Assembly: GCF_000355905.1 (NCBI RefSeq)
Contig: NZ_APLF01000005.1
Span: 124,001 to 188,000 of the forward strand
Reading direction: 5' to 3'
Source of the DNA: Psychroflexus gondwanensis ACAM 44
GTDB taxonomy: Bacteria; Bacteroidota; Bacteroidia; Flavobacteriales; Flavobacteriaceae
Length of the DNA: 64,000 nucleotides
Numbering within the stretch: the first letter of the stretch is position 1; each line of letters starts with the position of its first letter. The notes beneath the pieces are model-generated. The model was not told where the DNA came from. It searched no databases and saw nothing but the letters and a program-made list of their open reading frames with translations. Shown piece after piece: positions 36,040 to 44,179 of the stretch. The position numbers were made by a program, and so were the translations under genes.

Positions 36040-36584
36040 TTGGGTTTTATGCTGTTAAGAATAAAGTCCATGCGCTCATGGATTCTGGCTTTGGGTACTT
36101 CTATCAACGGATAGCCTAGGTCTCGATAAGTCTTCACTAGTGAATCTTGTAGACTTTCAGCAAGGTTTAAATCTTCAAAACGTTCATTATCTTGGGTGTA
36201 AATATCGTTCCAGATCGGAAATAGAAAGACATTATCATACACATAGGTTTTGTTTGCTTTTTGAAACTCCTTCGGATAATCCTCTTGAAAATGATCCATA
36301 TAAGCCGTCACATCGGGGATGCCCCTATCCATAAAAACATGATGAGTGTCTAAAGTTTCAGCTTCTTCAAATTGCTTTATGCGTCCTTTTAAGAGCATTT
36401 CACTAAAGCGCAAAGGTTCGTTCAAAAACAAATGCTCTATCCCTAGCTGTCTTGCTTCCAAGGTAACTTCTCTGGATACTTCTGGGAAACAAAAATAACC
36501 TAAGTCGGACAGCGCTTCTATAACTGTAGATTTTCCAGTACTTGGGCCACCTATAAGTAAATTTTTGACGGACTTTATTTTCAT
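36036..36584 (-). CDS. Small AAA-type P-loop ATPase (AAA_28/NadR kinase-like)
   Basis: A 182-residue P-loop protein: Walker A GGPSTGKST, FPEVSREV, VFMDRGIPDVTAYM and a closing EVPKARIHERMDFIL. This pattern belongs to the AAA_28 group related to the kinase domain of NadR and to thymidylate-kinase-like enzymes, so it may be a small-molecule or nucleoside kinase rather than a mechanical ATPase. It is the first gene of a translationally coupled set with recQ and fmt. Function unknown. Confidence 0.82.
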   Translation of the reverse strand: MKIKSVKNLLIGGPSTGKSTVIEALSDLGYFCFPEVSREVTLEARQLGIEHLFLNEPLRFSEMLLKGRIKQFEEAETLDTHHVFMDRGIPDVTAYMDHFQEDYPKEFQKANKTYVYDNVFLFPIWNDIYTQDNERFEDLNLAESLQDSLVKTYRDLGYPLIEVPKARIHERMDFILNSIKPK

Positions 36585-36628
36585 TAGGGATTTATAAGGC
36601 TATGATTTATAAAAACGACGAATAACAG

Positions 36629-36636
36629 TATATTTG
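36629..36636 (+). promoter_or_regulatory. -7 promoter element ahead of DUF493 gene
   Basis: TATATTTG is an exact TAnnTTTG match, 15 bases ahead of the ATG at 36652. The -33 position at N19 (36606-36609) reads TTTA, one base off TTTG. It probably serves the DUF493-DUF4290-murA group. Confidence 0.6.
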
Positions 36637-36651
36637 CATAAAAAAATTAAA

Positions 36652-36948
36652 ATGACATCCGATAATTCTTCAGATGAATTTTATACAAAGTTGCGAAAAA
36701 GACTCAAGAAAACCAGCGATTGGCCTTCTCTGTACTTGTATAAATTCATCGTCCCTTCATCAGATCAAGCTAATTTGGATAAATTGATTTCCATTTTTGA
36801 TAATCTTGGCGCTGTTATTTCAACCAAAAAATCTTCAAAGGGCAAATATACCAGCGTTTCTATAAATGTTACCCTAAAATCCCCAGATATTGTCATTGAA
36901 AAATATAAACAAGTCGGGGAGGAGATTGAGAATGTGATCTCTCTTTAA
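36652..36948 (+). CDS. DUF493 (YbeD-like) small protein
   Basis: A 98-residue soluble protein; start ATG 36652 (MTSDNSSDEFYTKLRKRL), because the upstream extension begins with TTG and overlaps the promoter. The sequence YLYKFIVPSSDQANLDKL followed by SKKGKYTSVSINV-like strands (here SSKGKYTSVSINV) matches the ACT-like fold of DUF493/YbeD. In E. coli YbeD lies between dacA and lipB and has an unknown role. Here it precedes DUF4290 and murA, likely one operon. Confidence 0.85.
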   Translation: MTSDNSSDEFYTKLRKRLKKTSDWPSLYLYKFIVPSSDQANLDKLISIFDNLGAVISTKKSSKGKYTSVSINVTLKSPDIVIEKYKQVGEEIENVISL

Positions 36949-37001
36949 ACAGAAACAAAATTAAATGCTTATTTTGCATTCATATTAAAACATACAGACC
37001 A

Positions 37002-37643
37002 TTGATAACTTACTTAGAGTACAATTCCGAAAGAAACGAACTAAAGATACCAGAATATGGAAGACATATCCAGAAAATGGTAGAATACGCCAAGACCATC
37101 GAAGATGATGAGAAGCGGAACAGAACCGCTAGAGGTATAATAGATGTGATGGGGAATATGAGTCCTCACTTGAGAGATGTTCCAGATTTTCAACATAAAC
37201 TTTGGGATCAACTTTTTATCATCAGTAACTTTGAGTTGGATGTAGAGTCACCGTTCCCAATGCCTTCTCGAGAGGAGCTATATGCTCGACCAGAGCCATT
37301 GCCATATCCACAAAACTTTCCTAAATATAGATTTTACGGTAATAACATCAAACGGATGATTGATGAAGCTATTAAAATTGAGGATGGAGAAATGAAAGAT
37401 GGTTTGATGTTCAACATCGCCAATCACATGAAAAAATGTTATTTGAACTGGAACAAAGATTCCGTGTCTGATAAAATTATTTTCGATCATTTGAGGGATT
37501 TAAGTGAAGGTCAACTCGATTTAAAAAGTGATAACGAAGAGCTTAGTGATGCCAATTCTTTGGTACGCCAAGCCAATAAACGCTCAAAACCACAAAAGAA
37601 AAACTTCAAGAACAACAACCGCAATAGAAAACGCAAATACTAA
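37002..37643 (+). CDS. DUF4290 protein
   Basis: A 213-residue soluble protein that I recognise as DUF4290, a Bacteroidota family. It starts at TTG 37002 (encoding MITYLEYNSERNELKIPEYGRH); no in-frame ATG lies near. It is mostly helical and ends in a very basic, Asn/Lys-rich tail (SKPQKKNFKNNNRNRKRKY) that may bind RNA or cell-wall precursors (guess). The murA start codon follows its stop with zero spacing, a tight and apparently conserved pairing that hints at envelope synthesis. Confidence 0.85.
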   Translation: MITYLEYNSERNELKIPEYGRHIQKMVEYAKTIEDDEKRNRTARGIIDVMGNMSPHLRDVPDFQHKLWDQLFIISNFELDVESPFPMPSREELYARPEPLPYPQNFPKYRFYGNNIKRMIDEAIKIEDGEMKDGLMFNIANHMKKCYLNWNKDSVSDKIIFDHLRDLSEGQLDLKSDNEELSDANSLVRQANKRSKPQKKNFKNNNRNRKRKY

Positions 37644-38957
37644 ATGGCAACTTTCCAAATCGAAGGAGGACACCAACTTAAAGGTGAAATCCAACCTCAG
37701 GGGGCGAAAAATGAAGCTTTACAAATTCTTTGTGCTGTCCTATTAACTTCAGACGAAATCAAGATCCATAACATTCCAGATATTAGAGATGTAAGTAAAC
37801 TCATCGAAATATTGGGTAACTTGGGAGTGAAAATTCAGAAATTAGGCAAAGGAAGTTATTCATTTAGGGCGGATGAACTGAATTTAGATTACCTAGAAAG
37901 CCAGAAATTCAAGGAAGAAGGCAGTAGTTTAAGAGGGTCGATCATGATTGTTGGACCACTTTTAGGCCGATTCGGGAAAGGATATATACCAAGACCAGGA
38001 GGTGATAAAATTGGAAGACGACGTTTGGATACCCACTTTGGTGGATTTATAGAACTCGGTGCAACATTTAGATACAACAAAGAAGAACGCTTTTATGGAG
38101 TAGAGGCCCCAAAAGGCTTGAAGGGAGCCGACATGCTCTTGGAAGAAGCTTCGGTAACTGGAACCGCCAATATTTTGATGGCGGCTGTTCTTGCCAAAGG
38201 TAAAACAAGTATCTATAATGCTGCTTGTGAACCTTACATTCAACAATTGTGTAAAATGTTGGTGTCTATGGGCGCAAAAATTGAAGGCATTGGTTCCAAC
38301 TTATTAAAAATTGAAGGCGTTGAAAGTTTATCGGGATGTACGCATCGCGTTTTACCAGATATGATTGAAATTGGATCTTGGATTGGTTTGGCTGCGATGA
38401 CCAAGAGTGAAATCACTATCAAAAATGTGAGCTGGGATAACTTAGGTATTATCCCCGTCACCTTTAAAAAGCTAGGAATTCAATTAGAAAAAAGAGGAGA
38501 CGATATCTATATTCCTGCGCATACGAACGGTTATGAAGTCGCTTCATTTATAGATGGGTCTATCATGAACATTAGTGATTCGCCATGGCCAGGATTTACA
38601 CCAGATTTGCTCAGTATCATTTTGGTAGTAGCCACTCAAGCTAGAGGGAGTGTGTTAATTCATCAAAAAATGTTTGAAAGTCGACTTTTTTTCGTTGATA
38701 AATTAATCGATATGGGTGCTAAGATCATTCTTTGTGATCCTCACCGGGCGACAGTTATAGGTCACGATTTTGAATCAGAACTCAAAGCGACAACGATGAC
38801 CAGCCCAGATATAAGAGCTGGTATTTCCCTTTTAATTGCGGCTTTGTCTGCAAAAGGCACCTCCACTATCCACAACATAGAACAGATCGATCGAGGATAT
38901 GAAGATATCGACGGCAGGCTTAAAGCTATTGGAGCAAAAATCAACCGATATGAGTAG
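37644..38957 (+). CDS. murA: UDP-GlcNAc 1-carboxyvinyltransferase with Asp in place of the catalytic Cys
   Basis: A 437-residue EPSP-synthase-fold enzyme that transfers enolpyruvate from PEP to UDP-GlcNAc, the first committed step of peptidoglycan synthesis. Conserved segments: GAKNEALQILCA at the N-terminus, SSLRGSIMIVGPLL, EEASVTGTANILMAA, PDMIEIGSWI and DIRAGISLLIAAL. In most bacteria the mobile loop reads PGGCxIG with the Cys attacked by fosfomycin. Here it reads RPGGDKIG, with Asp121 at that position. Known Cys-to-Asp forms remain active and are insensitive to fosfomycin, so intrinsic resistance is expected. The gene abuts DUF4290. Confidence 0.95.
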   Translation: MATFQIEGGHQLKGEIQPQGAKNEALQILCAVLLTSDEIKIHNIPDIRDVSKLIEILGNLGVKIQKLGKGSYSFRADELNLDYLESQKFKEEGSSLRGSIMIVGPLLGRFGKGYIPRPGGDKIGRRRLDTHFGGFIELGATFRYNKEERFYGVEAPKGLKGADMLLEEASVTGTANILMAAVLAKGKTSIYNAACEPYIQQLCKMLVSMGAKIEGIGSNLLKIEGVESLSGCTHRVLPDMIEIGSWIGLAAMTKSEITIKNVSWDNLGIIPVTFKKLGIQLEKRGDDIYIPAHTNGYEVASFIDGSIMNISDSPWPGFTPDLLSIILVVATQARGSVLIHQKMFESRLFFVDKLIDMGAKIILCDPHRATVIGHDFESELKATTMTSPDIRAGISLLIAALSAKGTSTIHNIEQIDRGYEDIDGRLKAIGAKINRYE

Positions 38958-39122
38958 AACAAGCTGCTTGTTAATCTGATATAACTCTTTGAGTAAAAAG
39001 ATCAATACAAAATGTTGGTCTTTTTTTATCTTTAAACTAGACTAGTTTAATTAAAATCTACAAAGGCTTAGGTTTTAGTATGAATCAAAAACTTTACATT
39101 TAGAATTTAAATTTTAGAATTT

Positions 39123-40442
39123 ATGGGTAAATTAAGGTTTTTATGGGAGGAGCTTATGGGAAGCTTTTGGTTTATTCCCATTCTTATTATCTTATTTTCC
39201 ATCGGATTAGCCTCTATGCTCATCTATTTCGACAGAACTGTGGATATTGAATCTATGGGCATACTCAGAAATATACTCACAGAAAGTGCGGACTCTGCCA
39301 GAAGTGTTCTGTCTACAATTTCTGGCGCCATGATAGGCGTTGCCGGAACAGTCTTCTCCATTACTCTGGTTGCTTTAACCTTGGCTTCTTCTCAATTTGG
39401 TTCTCGATTACTAAAAAACTTTATGCACGAGCGCCTTAATCAAGTGGTTTTAGGTACCTATGTTTCCATTTATGTCTATTGTCTTATCATATTGAATGTT
39501 GTTAAAGATAACGACAATGAAGTCTTTATTCCTACCTTATCTATTCTAGTCGCTATTTTGGCTGCCATTGGCAATATTATTCTGCTCATTGTTTTTATAC
39601 ACCATATTTCCATCAGCATTCAAGCCAGTAAAGTCATTTCTGATATTTCTTCATCTCTAATGAAAAACATAGAATCTATTTTTTCTGAAGAACTTGATGA
39701 GGAAAATCCTACAGGAACTTCTAATACTGAAAGCTTAGACCACTACACCAAGGAATTCCCCCATTCAAAAGAATTAAAGTCCCCCAAAAGTGGATACTTG
39801 CAATACCTCTATAACGAATCTCTCTTTAAAGTAGCCAAAAAACATGAGTACATTATCGTTACACTCCACCGTATAGGGAGCTACATTGTTAAGAATCAAC
39901 CCATCATCACTCTCTATTCCAAAACAGAATTTACCGAGGAGTCTGTTATTAATTTCGAAGATCATATGATTCTTGGTAACTCGAGAACGACACAACGAGA
40001 TGCTGAACATTCTATCCATCAAATGGTAGAAATTGCTTGTAGAGCCCTCTCTCCGGGAATCAATGATCCCTTTACAGCCATCAGTTGTATCGATAATCTT
40101 ACCTCCACTTTATGTTATCTCACTGAAGTGAAATTTCCTTCCAAATACAAGTTCGATGAGGAGGACCAACTTAGGTATGTACATGAGCCTTTAACTTATC
40201 AAGGTGCTCTGGATGCCGCTTTTTTACAAATTCGTCAATTTTCAAAAGGAAGTCCTTCTGTAGTGATTCGGCTTATGGAAGCGATGATCACTATTTATAA
40301 CTACACACATCACAGCATTCATAAAAAAGCAGTGAGAGAGCATGTCGAGATGATCATGAAAGTAGCTGAAAACTCTTTTGAAGAAAGCCATGATCTAGAA
40401 GATATACGCAAGCGAAGTGAAGCTATTCTAGAAAATAGCTAA
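39123..40442 (+). CDS. DUF2254 integral membrane protein
   Basis: A 439-residue protein with four hydrophobic segments in the N-terminal ~170 residues (about 14-36, 60-90, 110-128, 138-160) and a soluble C-terminal domain. The stretch MIGVAGTVFSITLVALTLASSQFG is the DUF2254 signature, and SPGINDPFTAI marks the C-terminal domain. Function unknown; it may be a channel or transporter-like membrane protein. It stands alone, with its promoter region holding TACATTTA (one base off TAnnTTTG). Confidence 0.85.
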   Translation: MGKLRFLWEELMGSFWFIPILIILFSIGLASMLIYFDRTVDIESMGILRNILTESADSARSVLSTISGAMIGVAGTVFSITLVALTLASSQFGSRLLKNFMHERLNQVVLGTYVSIYVYCLIILNVVKDNDNEVFIPTLSILVAILAAIGNIILLIVFIHHISISIQASKVISDISSSLMKNIESIFSEELDEENPTGTSNTESLDHYTKEFPHSKELKSPKSGYLQYLYNESLFKVAKKHEYIIVTLHRIGSYIVKNQPIITLYSKTEFTEESVINFEDHMILGNSRTTQRDAEHSIHQMVEIACRALSPGINDPFTAISCIDNLTSTLCYLTEVKFPSKYKFDEEDQLRYVHEPLTYQGALDAAFLQIRQFSKGSPSVVIRLMEAMITIYNYTHHSIHKKAVREHVEMIMKVAENSFEESHDLEDIRKRSEAILENS

Positions 40443-40465
40443 TCCAATTGTCTAATAATCAATAT

Positions 40466-41065
40466 TTAATCTAATAAAACGGGTTCACCAACTGTTTTCC
40501 TAGACTTTCTATTCGTGGCTACCCAACCAAACGTAAAATTGAATAAAGGTCCATAACCACTAGGGACACCAAAACCATCGTAATAGCCAAATCCAAATTC
40601 TAAGGTTGTATTAAATCCCTTTTCGTTGGTTCTTTGTAACCCGTACAATAAACCAAAAAAAGCAAGCGAGAAATTTTTCTGCCCATCCAAGTTATTGCTA
40701 ATTTGTAAAGGTTGCCAAAATACACTTCTTGCTGGGGCGATGTAATTAGCAGAATTACCTATTACTTTTTTATTCATATCATAGCGCGTTTTAAAATTAT
40801 GATAATACCTCACTCGAGTGTGCCAGACGAACCCAAAAGTATATCCTTCTTGGTAATAGGCGAGTCCGGGAGAAAAACTAGTTGAAACACTAACATTCTT
40901 AAACAAGCCTAATTCATATCGTATTCCTGGAACAAAAAAATTGAAGGTAACTTGGTGTCGCTCTAAGTTGGGTGTGCCATCCCAACTTTCAATAAATTGT
41001 TGCGCTTTGGACGGTAAACTGAAAAGGAAAAATAATCCTAAAGTGATATGGTATTTTTTATGCAT
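40466..41065 (-). CDS. Putative outer-membrane protein, unknown family
   Basis: A 199-residue protein with a signal peptide (LGLFFLFSLPSKAQQ) and Gly/aromatic-rich alternating strands (FNFFVPGIRYELGLF, YGLQRTNEKGFNTTLEFGFGYYDG) that suggest a small outer-membrane barrel or periplasmic beta protein. I cannot assign a family. It converges on the DUF2254 gene. Confidence 0.65.
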   Translation of the reverse strand: MHKKYHITLGLFFLFSLPSKAQQFIESWDGTPNLERHQVTFNFFVPGIRYELGLFKNVSVSTSFSPGLAYYQEGYTFGFVWHTRVRYYHNFKTRYDMNKKVIGNSANYIAPARSVFWQPLQISNNLDGQKNFSLAFFGLLYGLQRTNEKGFNTTLEFGFGYYDGFGVPSGYGPLFNFTFGWVATNRKSRKTVGEPVLLD

Positions 41066-41499
41066 GAGTTTTTTATAAAGGATATTTAAAAGTAAGTGAA
41101 ATTGAATACGTTTTCAGATTTTTTCATAAAATAGTTTACCCTGAATAATCCATGAACTAAAAATTGAAAAAAGAGGTATATAGGGGTCTAATTGATGTTT
41201 AATGCCTTTTAGTTTTAAGTCAATAAAATAGTCTAAAGGTCTTTTGTGAAAATTATCATCTCCCTGAATGGATAGGATAGTTAAAAAGTCCTTTGCTCTT
41301 AACATGCTAAACCTATTTTGAACAAAACTTCAACTGTCCACAAGCACAGCGAGGTAAACCATTTGCATGAGGCAAACAAAGCACCAGAAAATTATGGATA
41401 GCATAAGTATAAAATAGTTTATCGTCTGATTATCAATGTTTTATTTTGACTTGAAATTGCTCATAAGTCTTTATAAAGTTGACAAACGTTAATTAAGGC
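41066..41499. other. Region without a confident gene, upstream of umuD
   Basis: Between the putative barrel gene and umuD. A 63-codon frame on the minus strand (41114-41305, MLRAKDFLTILSIQ...) has no recognisable domain and I do not call it. Just beyond, minus strand 41313-41429 is open for 38 codons after two stops, with no start codon, and encodes a Cys-rich peptide ending CLPHANGLPRCACGQLKFCSK-like sequence split here as CLPHANG, LPRCACGQ, LKFCSK. It may be a remnant. Confidence 0.35.
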
Positions 41500-41537
41500 G
41501 GATATATTCCAAATATTCGGAATATATCCTAAATTTG
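41500..41537 (+). promoter_or_regulatory. umuDC promoter with a perfect 11-bp inverted-repeat operator
   Basis: GGATATATTCC (41500-41510), spacer of eight bases, GGAATATATCC (41519-41529): a perfect inverted repeat. It is followed at once by TAAATTTG (41530-41537), an exact -7 element, 12 bases ahead of umuD. The -33 position falls inside the repeat, so a bound repressor would cover the promoter. It is a candidate damage-response operator; it is not a known LexA box that I recognise. Confidence 0.7.
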
Positions 41538-41549
41538 TAGAAAAAGCCT

Positions 41550-42005
41550 ATGTTACATGTGGTCCACCACCACGGGCAGCCTGCCCTTGAAATTTTTCCA
41601 CCAGATCTCTCCAGAAATCTGGATTTACCCTTTGTAAACCAGGGAATTAGTGCAGGATTTCCCAGTCCTGCAGATGATTTCTTGGACATCAAAATCGATC
41701 TGAATCGGGAGTTCATTAAAAACCCTAACTCCACTTTTTATGCCCGCGTCCGAGGACGAAGTATGGTAGGAGCAGGGCTCAACGATGGAGATTTGCTTAT
41801 TATTGATAAAAGCTTAGAGCCTGAAAATAATAAGATAGCGGTGTGTTTTGTCGATGGAGAATTCACTGTAAAGCGCATCAAAAAAGAAAAAGATACCGTT
41901 TGGCTCATCCCAGAAAACGAAGAGTATCCGCCTATAAAGCTTACTGCCGATAACGAGTTTGTAATTTGGGGTATGGTGACAACTGTGATTAAAAACGTAG
42001 AGTAA
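41550..42005 (+). CDS. umuD: UmuD-like autoproteolytic subunit (LexA/S24 peptidase)
   Basis: A 151-residue S24 peptidase without a DNA-binding domain. The cleavage site is Ala35-Gly36 (SAGFPSP), catalytic Ser71 in RGRSMVGAG and Lys108 in FTVKRIKK. RecA-stimulated self-cleavage removes the N-terminal arm and activates polymerase V in E. coli. The stop codon shares a base with the umuC start (42005). The upstream inverted repeat and promoter suggest tight repression. Confidence 0.93.
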   Translation: MLHVVHHHGQPALEIFPPDLSRNLDLPFVNQGISAGFPSPADDFLDIKIDLNREFIKNPNSTFYARVRGRSMVGAGLNDGDLLIIDKSLEPENNKIAVCFVDGEFTVKRIKKEKDTVWLIPENEEYPPIKLTADNEFVIWGMVTTVIKNVE

Positions 42006-43297
42006 TGTTTGGACTAGTCGACTGTAATAATTTCTATGCCTCTTGTGAGCGTGTGTTCAACCCCAATCTGCGTGATAAGCCTGTGGTGATTTTATCCAAC
42101 AACGATGGCTGTGTTATCGCGAGAAGCAACGAAGCAAAAGCTTTGGGCATCCCGATGGGCGCTCCCACCTATAAGTTTGAAAAAATATTTAAGCAGCATA
42201 ATATTCAAGTCTTTTCATCCAATTATGCGCTTTATGGGGATATGAGTTCACGGGTGATGAACATCTTAAGCAACTTTACCCCAGATGTGGAAATCTATAG
42301 TATCGATGAGTCTTTTTTAGAATTTAGTGGCTTTGACAATTACGATATGCGGGCCTATTGCGAAAAGATAAAATATGTGGTGGAAAAAGGAACAGGAATT
42401 CCCATAAGCATAGGCCTTGCGCCAACCAAGGCCTTGAGTAAAGTCGCCAACAGAATTGCCAAAAAATTCCCGGAACAGACCAAAGGTGTGTTTATTATGA
42501 AGGACGATGCTGCCAGAATAAAAGCTTTAAAATGGTTGAAGATAGAAGATGTATGGGGCATAGGGCGGCAGCATGCGTTACGACTAAAAAAACATAACAT
42601 TCATACCGCTTATGCCTTTTCTGAATTACCAGACGAGTGGGTGAGAAAGCAAATGAGTGTGGTAGGCTTACGCCTTAAGAACGAACTCCAAGGTCGACGG
42701 ACTCTGGAACTGGAAACACCTGCTCATAAAAAAGCCATTGCGACTACGCGGTCTTTCGATAAGCAGTATAAAGAGTTCGACTATATCCAGGAGCGCGTGA
42801 GTAGTTTTGCCATCAAATCGGCAGAGAAACTCCGCCGGCAGGGGAGTTGCTGCCAGATGGTCTATGTGTTTTTAAAAACCAATAAATTCCGGCAGGATCT
42901 ACCGCAGTATCAAAACAGCATTGTGGTGCAAACAGGCTATCCTACGAATTCTAGTATAGATTTGATTAAGTTTGCCGTAGAGGGGCTCAAAAAAATTTAC
43001 CAGCCCGATTATTACTACAAAAAGGCAGGTGTTATTGTTATGGGCTTGGTTCCTGAAGACCAACGTCAGTTAGCTTTTTTTACGGCAGAGAATCCCAAAC
43101 ACAAGCAATTGATGCAAAAAATAGATAGGCTGAACGGCGCCTACGGAACAGGAGCGGTGCGTTTTGGAAGTCAAGATTTAGGAAAGGTATGGAAAATGCG
43201 CAGAGAGCATTTATCTCAAGCCTATACGACCAATCTAGGGAGTATTATAGAAGTGAAGGTTGGTGATGAGGAATCGCATTTGAAGGTAGATGGTTAG
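42005..43297 (+). CDS. umuC: UmuC-like Y-family error-prone DNA polymerase
   Basis: A 430-residue Y-family polymerase. The N-terminal FGLVDCNNFYASCERVF holds the first catalytic Asp; IYSIDESFLEF holds the Asp/Glu pair; helix-hairpin-helix DVWGIGRQHA and the little-finger domain follow. UmuC-type C-terminal sequence (FGSQDLGKVWKMRREHLS) distinguishes it from DinB. With UmuD' it forms polymerase V for translesion synthesis past damaged bases. Confidence 0.95.
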   Translation: MFGLVDCNNFYASCERVFNPNLRDKPVVILSNNDGCVIARSNEAKALGIPMGAPTYKFEKIFKQHNIQVFSSNYALYGDMSSRVMNILSNFTPDVEIYSIDESFLEFSGFDNYDMRAYCEKIKYVVEKGTGIPISIGLAPTKALSKVANRIAKKFPEQTKGVFIMKDDAARIKALKWLKIEDVWGIGRQHALRLKKHNIHTAYAFSELPDEWVRKQMSVVGLRLKNELQGRRTLELETPAHKKAIATTRSFDKQYKEFDYIQERVSSFAIKSAEKLRRQGSCCQMVYVFLKTNKFRQDLPQYQNSIVVQTGYPTNSSIDLIKFAVEGLKKIYQPDYYYKKAGVIVMGLVPEDQRQLAFFTAENPKHKQLMQKIDRLNGAYGTGAVRFGSQDLGKVWKMRREHLSQAYTTNLGSIIEVKVGDEESHLKVDG

Positions 43298-43300
43298 CTT

Positions 43301-43384
43301 ATGATAGAAGGTGGTAAATGGATCAAAAGTTTTGTATATCCTAATGATAAAGGTGAGCTTTTAAAAAACTACGTTAAACATTAA
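43301..43384 (+). CDS. Possible 27-residue open frame after umuC
   Basis: MIEGGKWIKSFVYPNDKGELLKNYVKH-type frame, written in parts: MIEGGKWIK, SFVYPNDKGE, LLKNYVKH. It starts three bases after the umuC stop and could be a small third gene of the operon or a gene remnant. No ribosome-binding site or family is recognisable, so this is a weak call. Confidence 0.25.
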   Translation: MIEGGKWIKSFVYPNDKGELLKNYVKH

Positions 43385-43562
43385 AATAGTGTAATTATTC
43401 GAAAAACGATATAGAGGCTAAAAAGAGAAAAATCTTATTTTTGAAGTAAAATAAATGCATTTAAACGAAAAATAATGCAATAGACCACTGATGAAAAGCA
43501 AATTAGAAAAAGAAGTTCTTTGAGTTGTTTCTAGAAAAAACAGCTTAATAAAATTCTTTTTT

Positions 43563-43847
43563 TTAGGAAGAAATTGGATTTACTCGGATCTGCCCACCAA
43601 TAGCCTTCAAAACTTTCATTATTGTTCCAAATTGAGGTTTGGCACCATCGGACAAAGCCTTGTATAAGCTAGGCCTACTTAGCCCTGTTTCTTTAGATAT
43701 TTTGGTCATTCCAATTGCTTTTGCAATATGTCCGATGGCAATAATCATATCTGCATGATCTCCTTCTTCTAAAACCGTATTGAGATATTCTGCAATCATT
43801 TCTTTACTGTCTAAATAATCTGCTATATCAAATCTTGTACTTTCCAT
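43563..43847 (-). CDS. HigA-like antitoxin (addiction module, HTH)
   Basis: A 94-residue helix-turn-helix protein. It has DYLDSKEMIAEYLN and the HTH MTKISKETGLSRPSLYKALS, the pattern of the probable addiction-module antidote family (TIGR02684-type). It lies directly downstream of the toxin frame, in the toxin-first order of HigBA systems. The frame is complete, with no sign of decay, whereas the toxin has two nonsense codons. It would neutralise the toxin and autorepress through a palindrome at 44155. As an orphan antitoxin it might still protect against related toxins (inference). Confidence 0.88.
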   Translation of the reverse strand: MESTRFDIADYLDSKEMIAEYLNTVLEEGDHADMIIAIGHIAKAIGMTKISKETGLSRPSLYKALSDGAKPQFGTIMKVLKAIGGQIRVNPISS

Positions 43848-43860
43848 GCTATTTAATTGT

Positions 43861-44151
43861 CTAATTTTTTCATATTTCTTGAGCTTTCATAAGGTCTTCT
43901 TGTTGGGATGACTTGTCTCCACCAATTAGTAAAATAATTATTTATCCATTCTTTTCTTTAAAATATACCCTATAAGCTTTTGAAAAATTTATACGGAACT
44001 CTTTAATTACTTTACCTACAGGTTTATAATCACCAAAGTAACCTTCACTTTCAATTTTCTGAATTCTGAACAGAATTTTAGCCTTGGCTCTCAAATCCTT
44101 TAGCTTTCTTAACCATTTATCAAATTCAGATGTTTTTTCAATAAAGAACAC
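43861..44151 (-). pseudogene. HigB/RelE-type toxin gene broken by two nonsense codons
   Basis: The frame opens MFFIEKTSEFDKWLRKLKD, the start of the addiction-module killer (RelE/ParE superfamily) proteins, and reads 69 residues to YFKEKNG before TAA at 43942-43944. The same frame continues beyond the stop with IIILLIGGDKSSQQED and LMKAQEI, the family C-terminus, to TGA at 43870-43872, then two codons to TAG at 43861-43863. The expected residues at the two stops are Lys (AAA to TAA) and Trp (TGG to TGA), giving 96 residues if restored. There is no frameshift. The truncated product lacks the final beta strands, so it is probably inactive. Confidence 0.85.
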
Positions 44152-44154
44152 GAA

Positions 44155-44179
44155 TTGTATCCTAATGGATACAAATTTA
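44155..44179 (-). promoter_or_regulatory. Toxin-antitoxin promoter with overlapping 20-bp palindrome
   Basis: TTGTATCC-TAAT-GGATACAA (44155-44174) is a perfect palindrome ending three bases ahead of the toxin start (44151). On the minus strand TAAATTTG (44172-44179) is an exact -7 element that shares its first bases with the palindrome. A bound antitoxin would cover the transcription start, the usual autoregulation of such operons. Confidence 0.7.

Noticed and set aside
41114-41305. 63-codon minus-strand frame near umuD
   Set aside because: Hydrophobic mix without signal or domain; could be a remnant, but not enough to call a gene.
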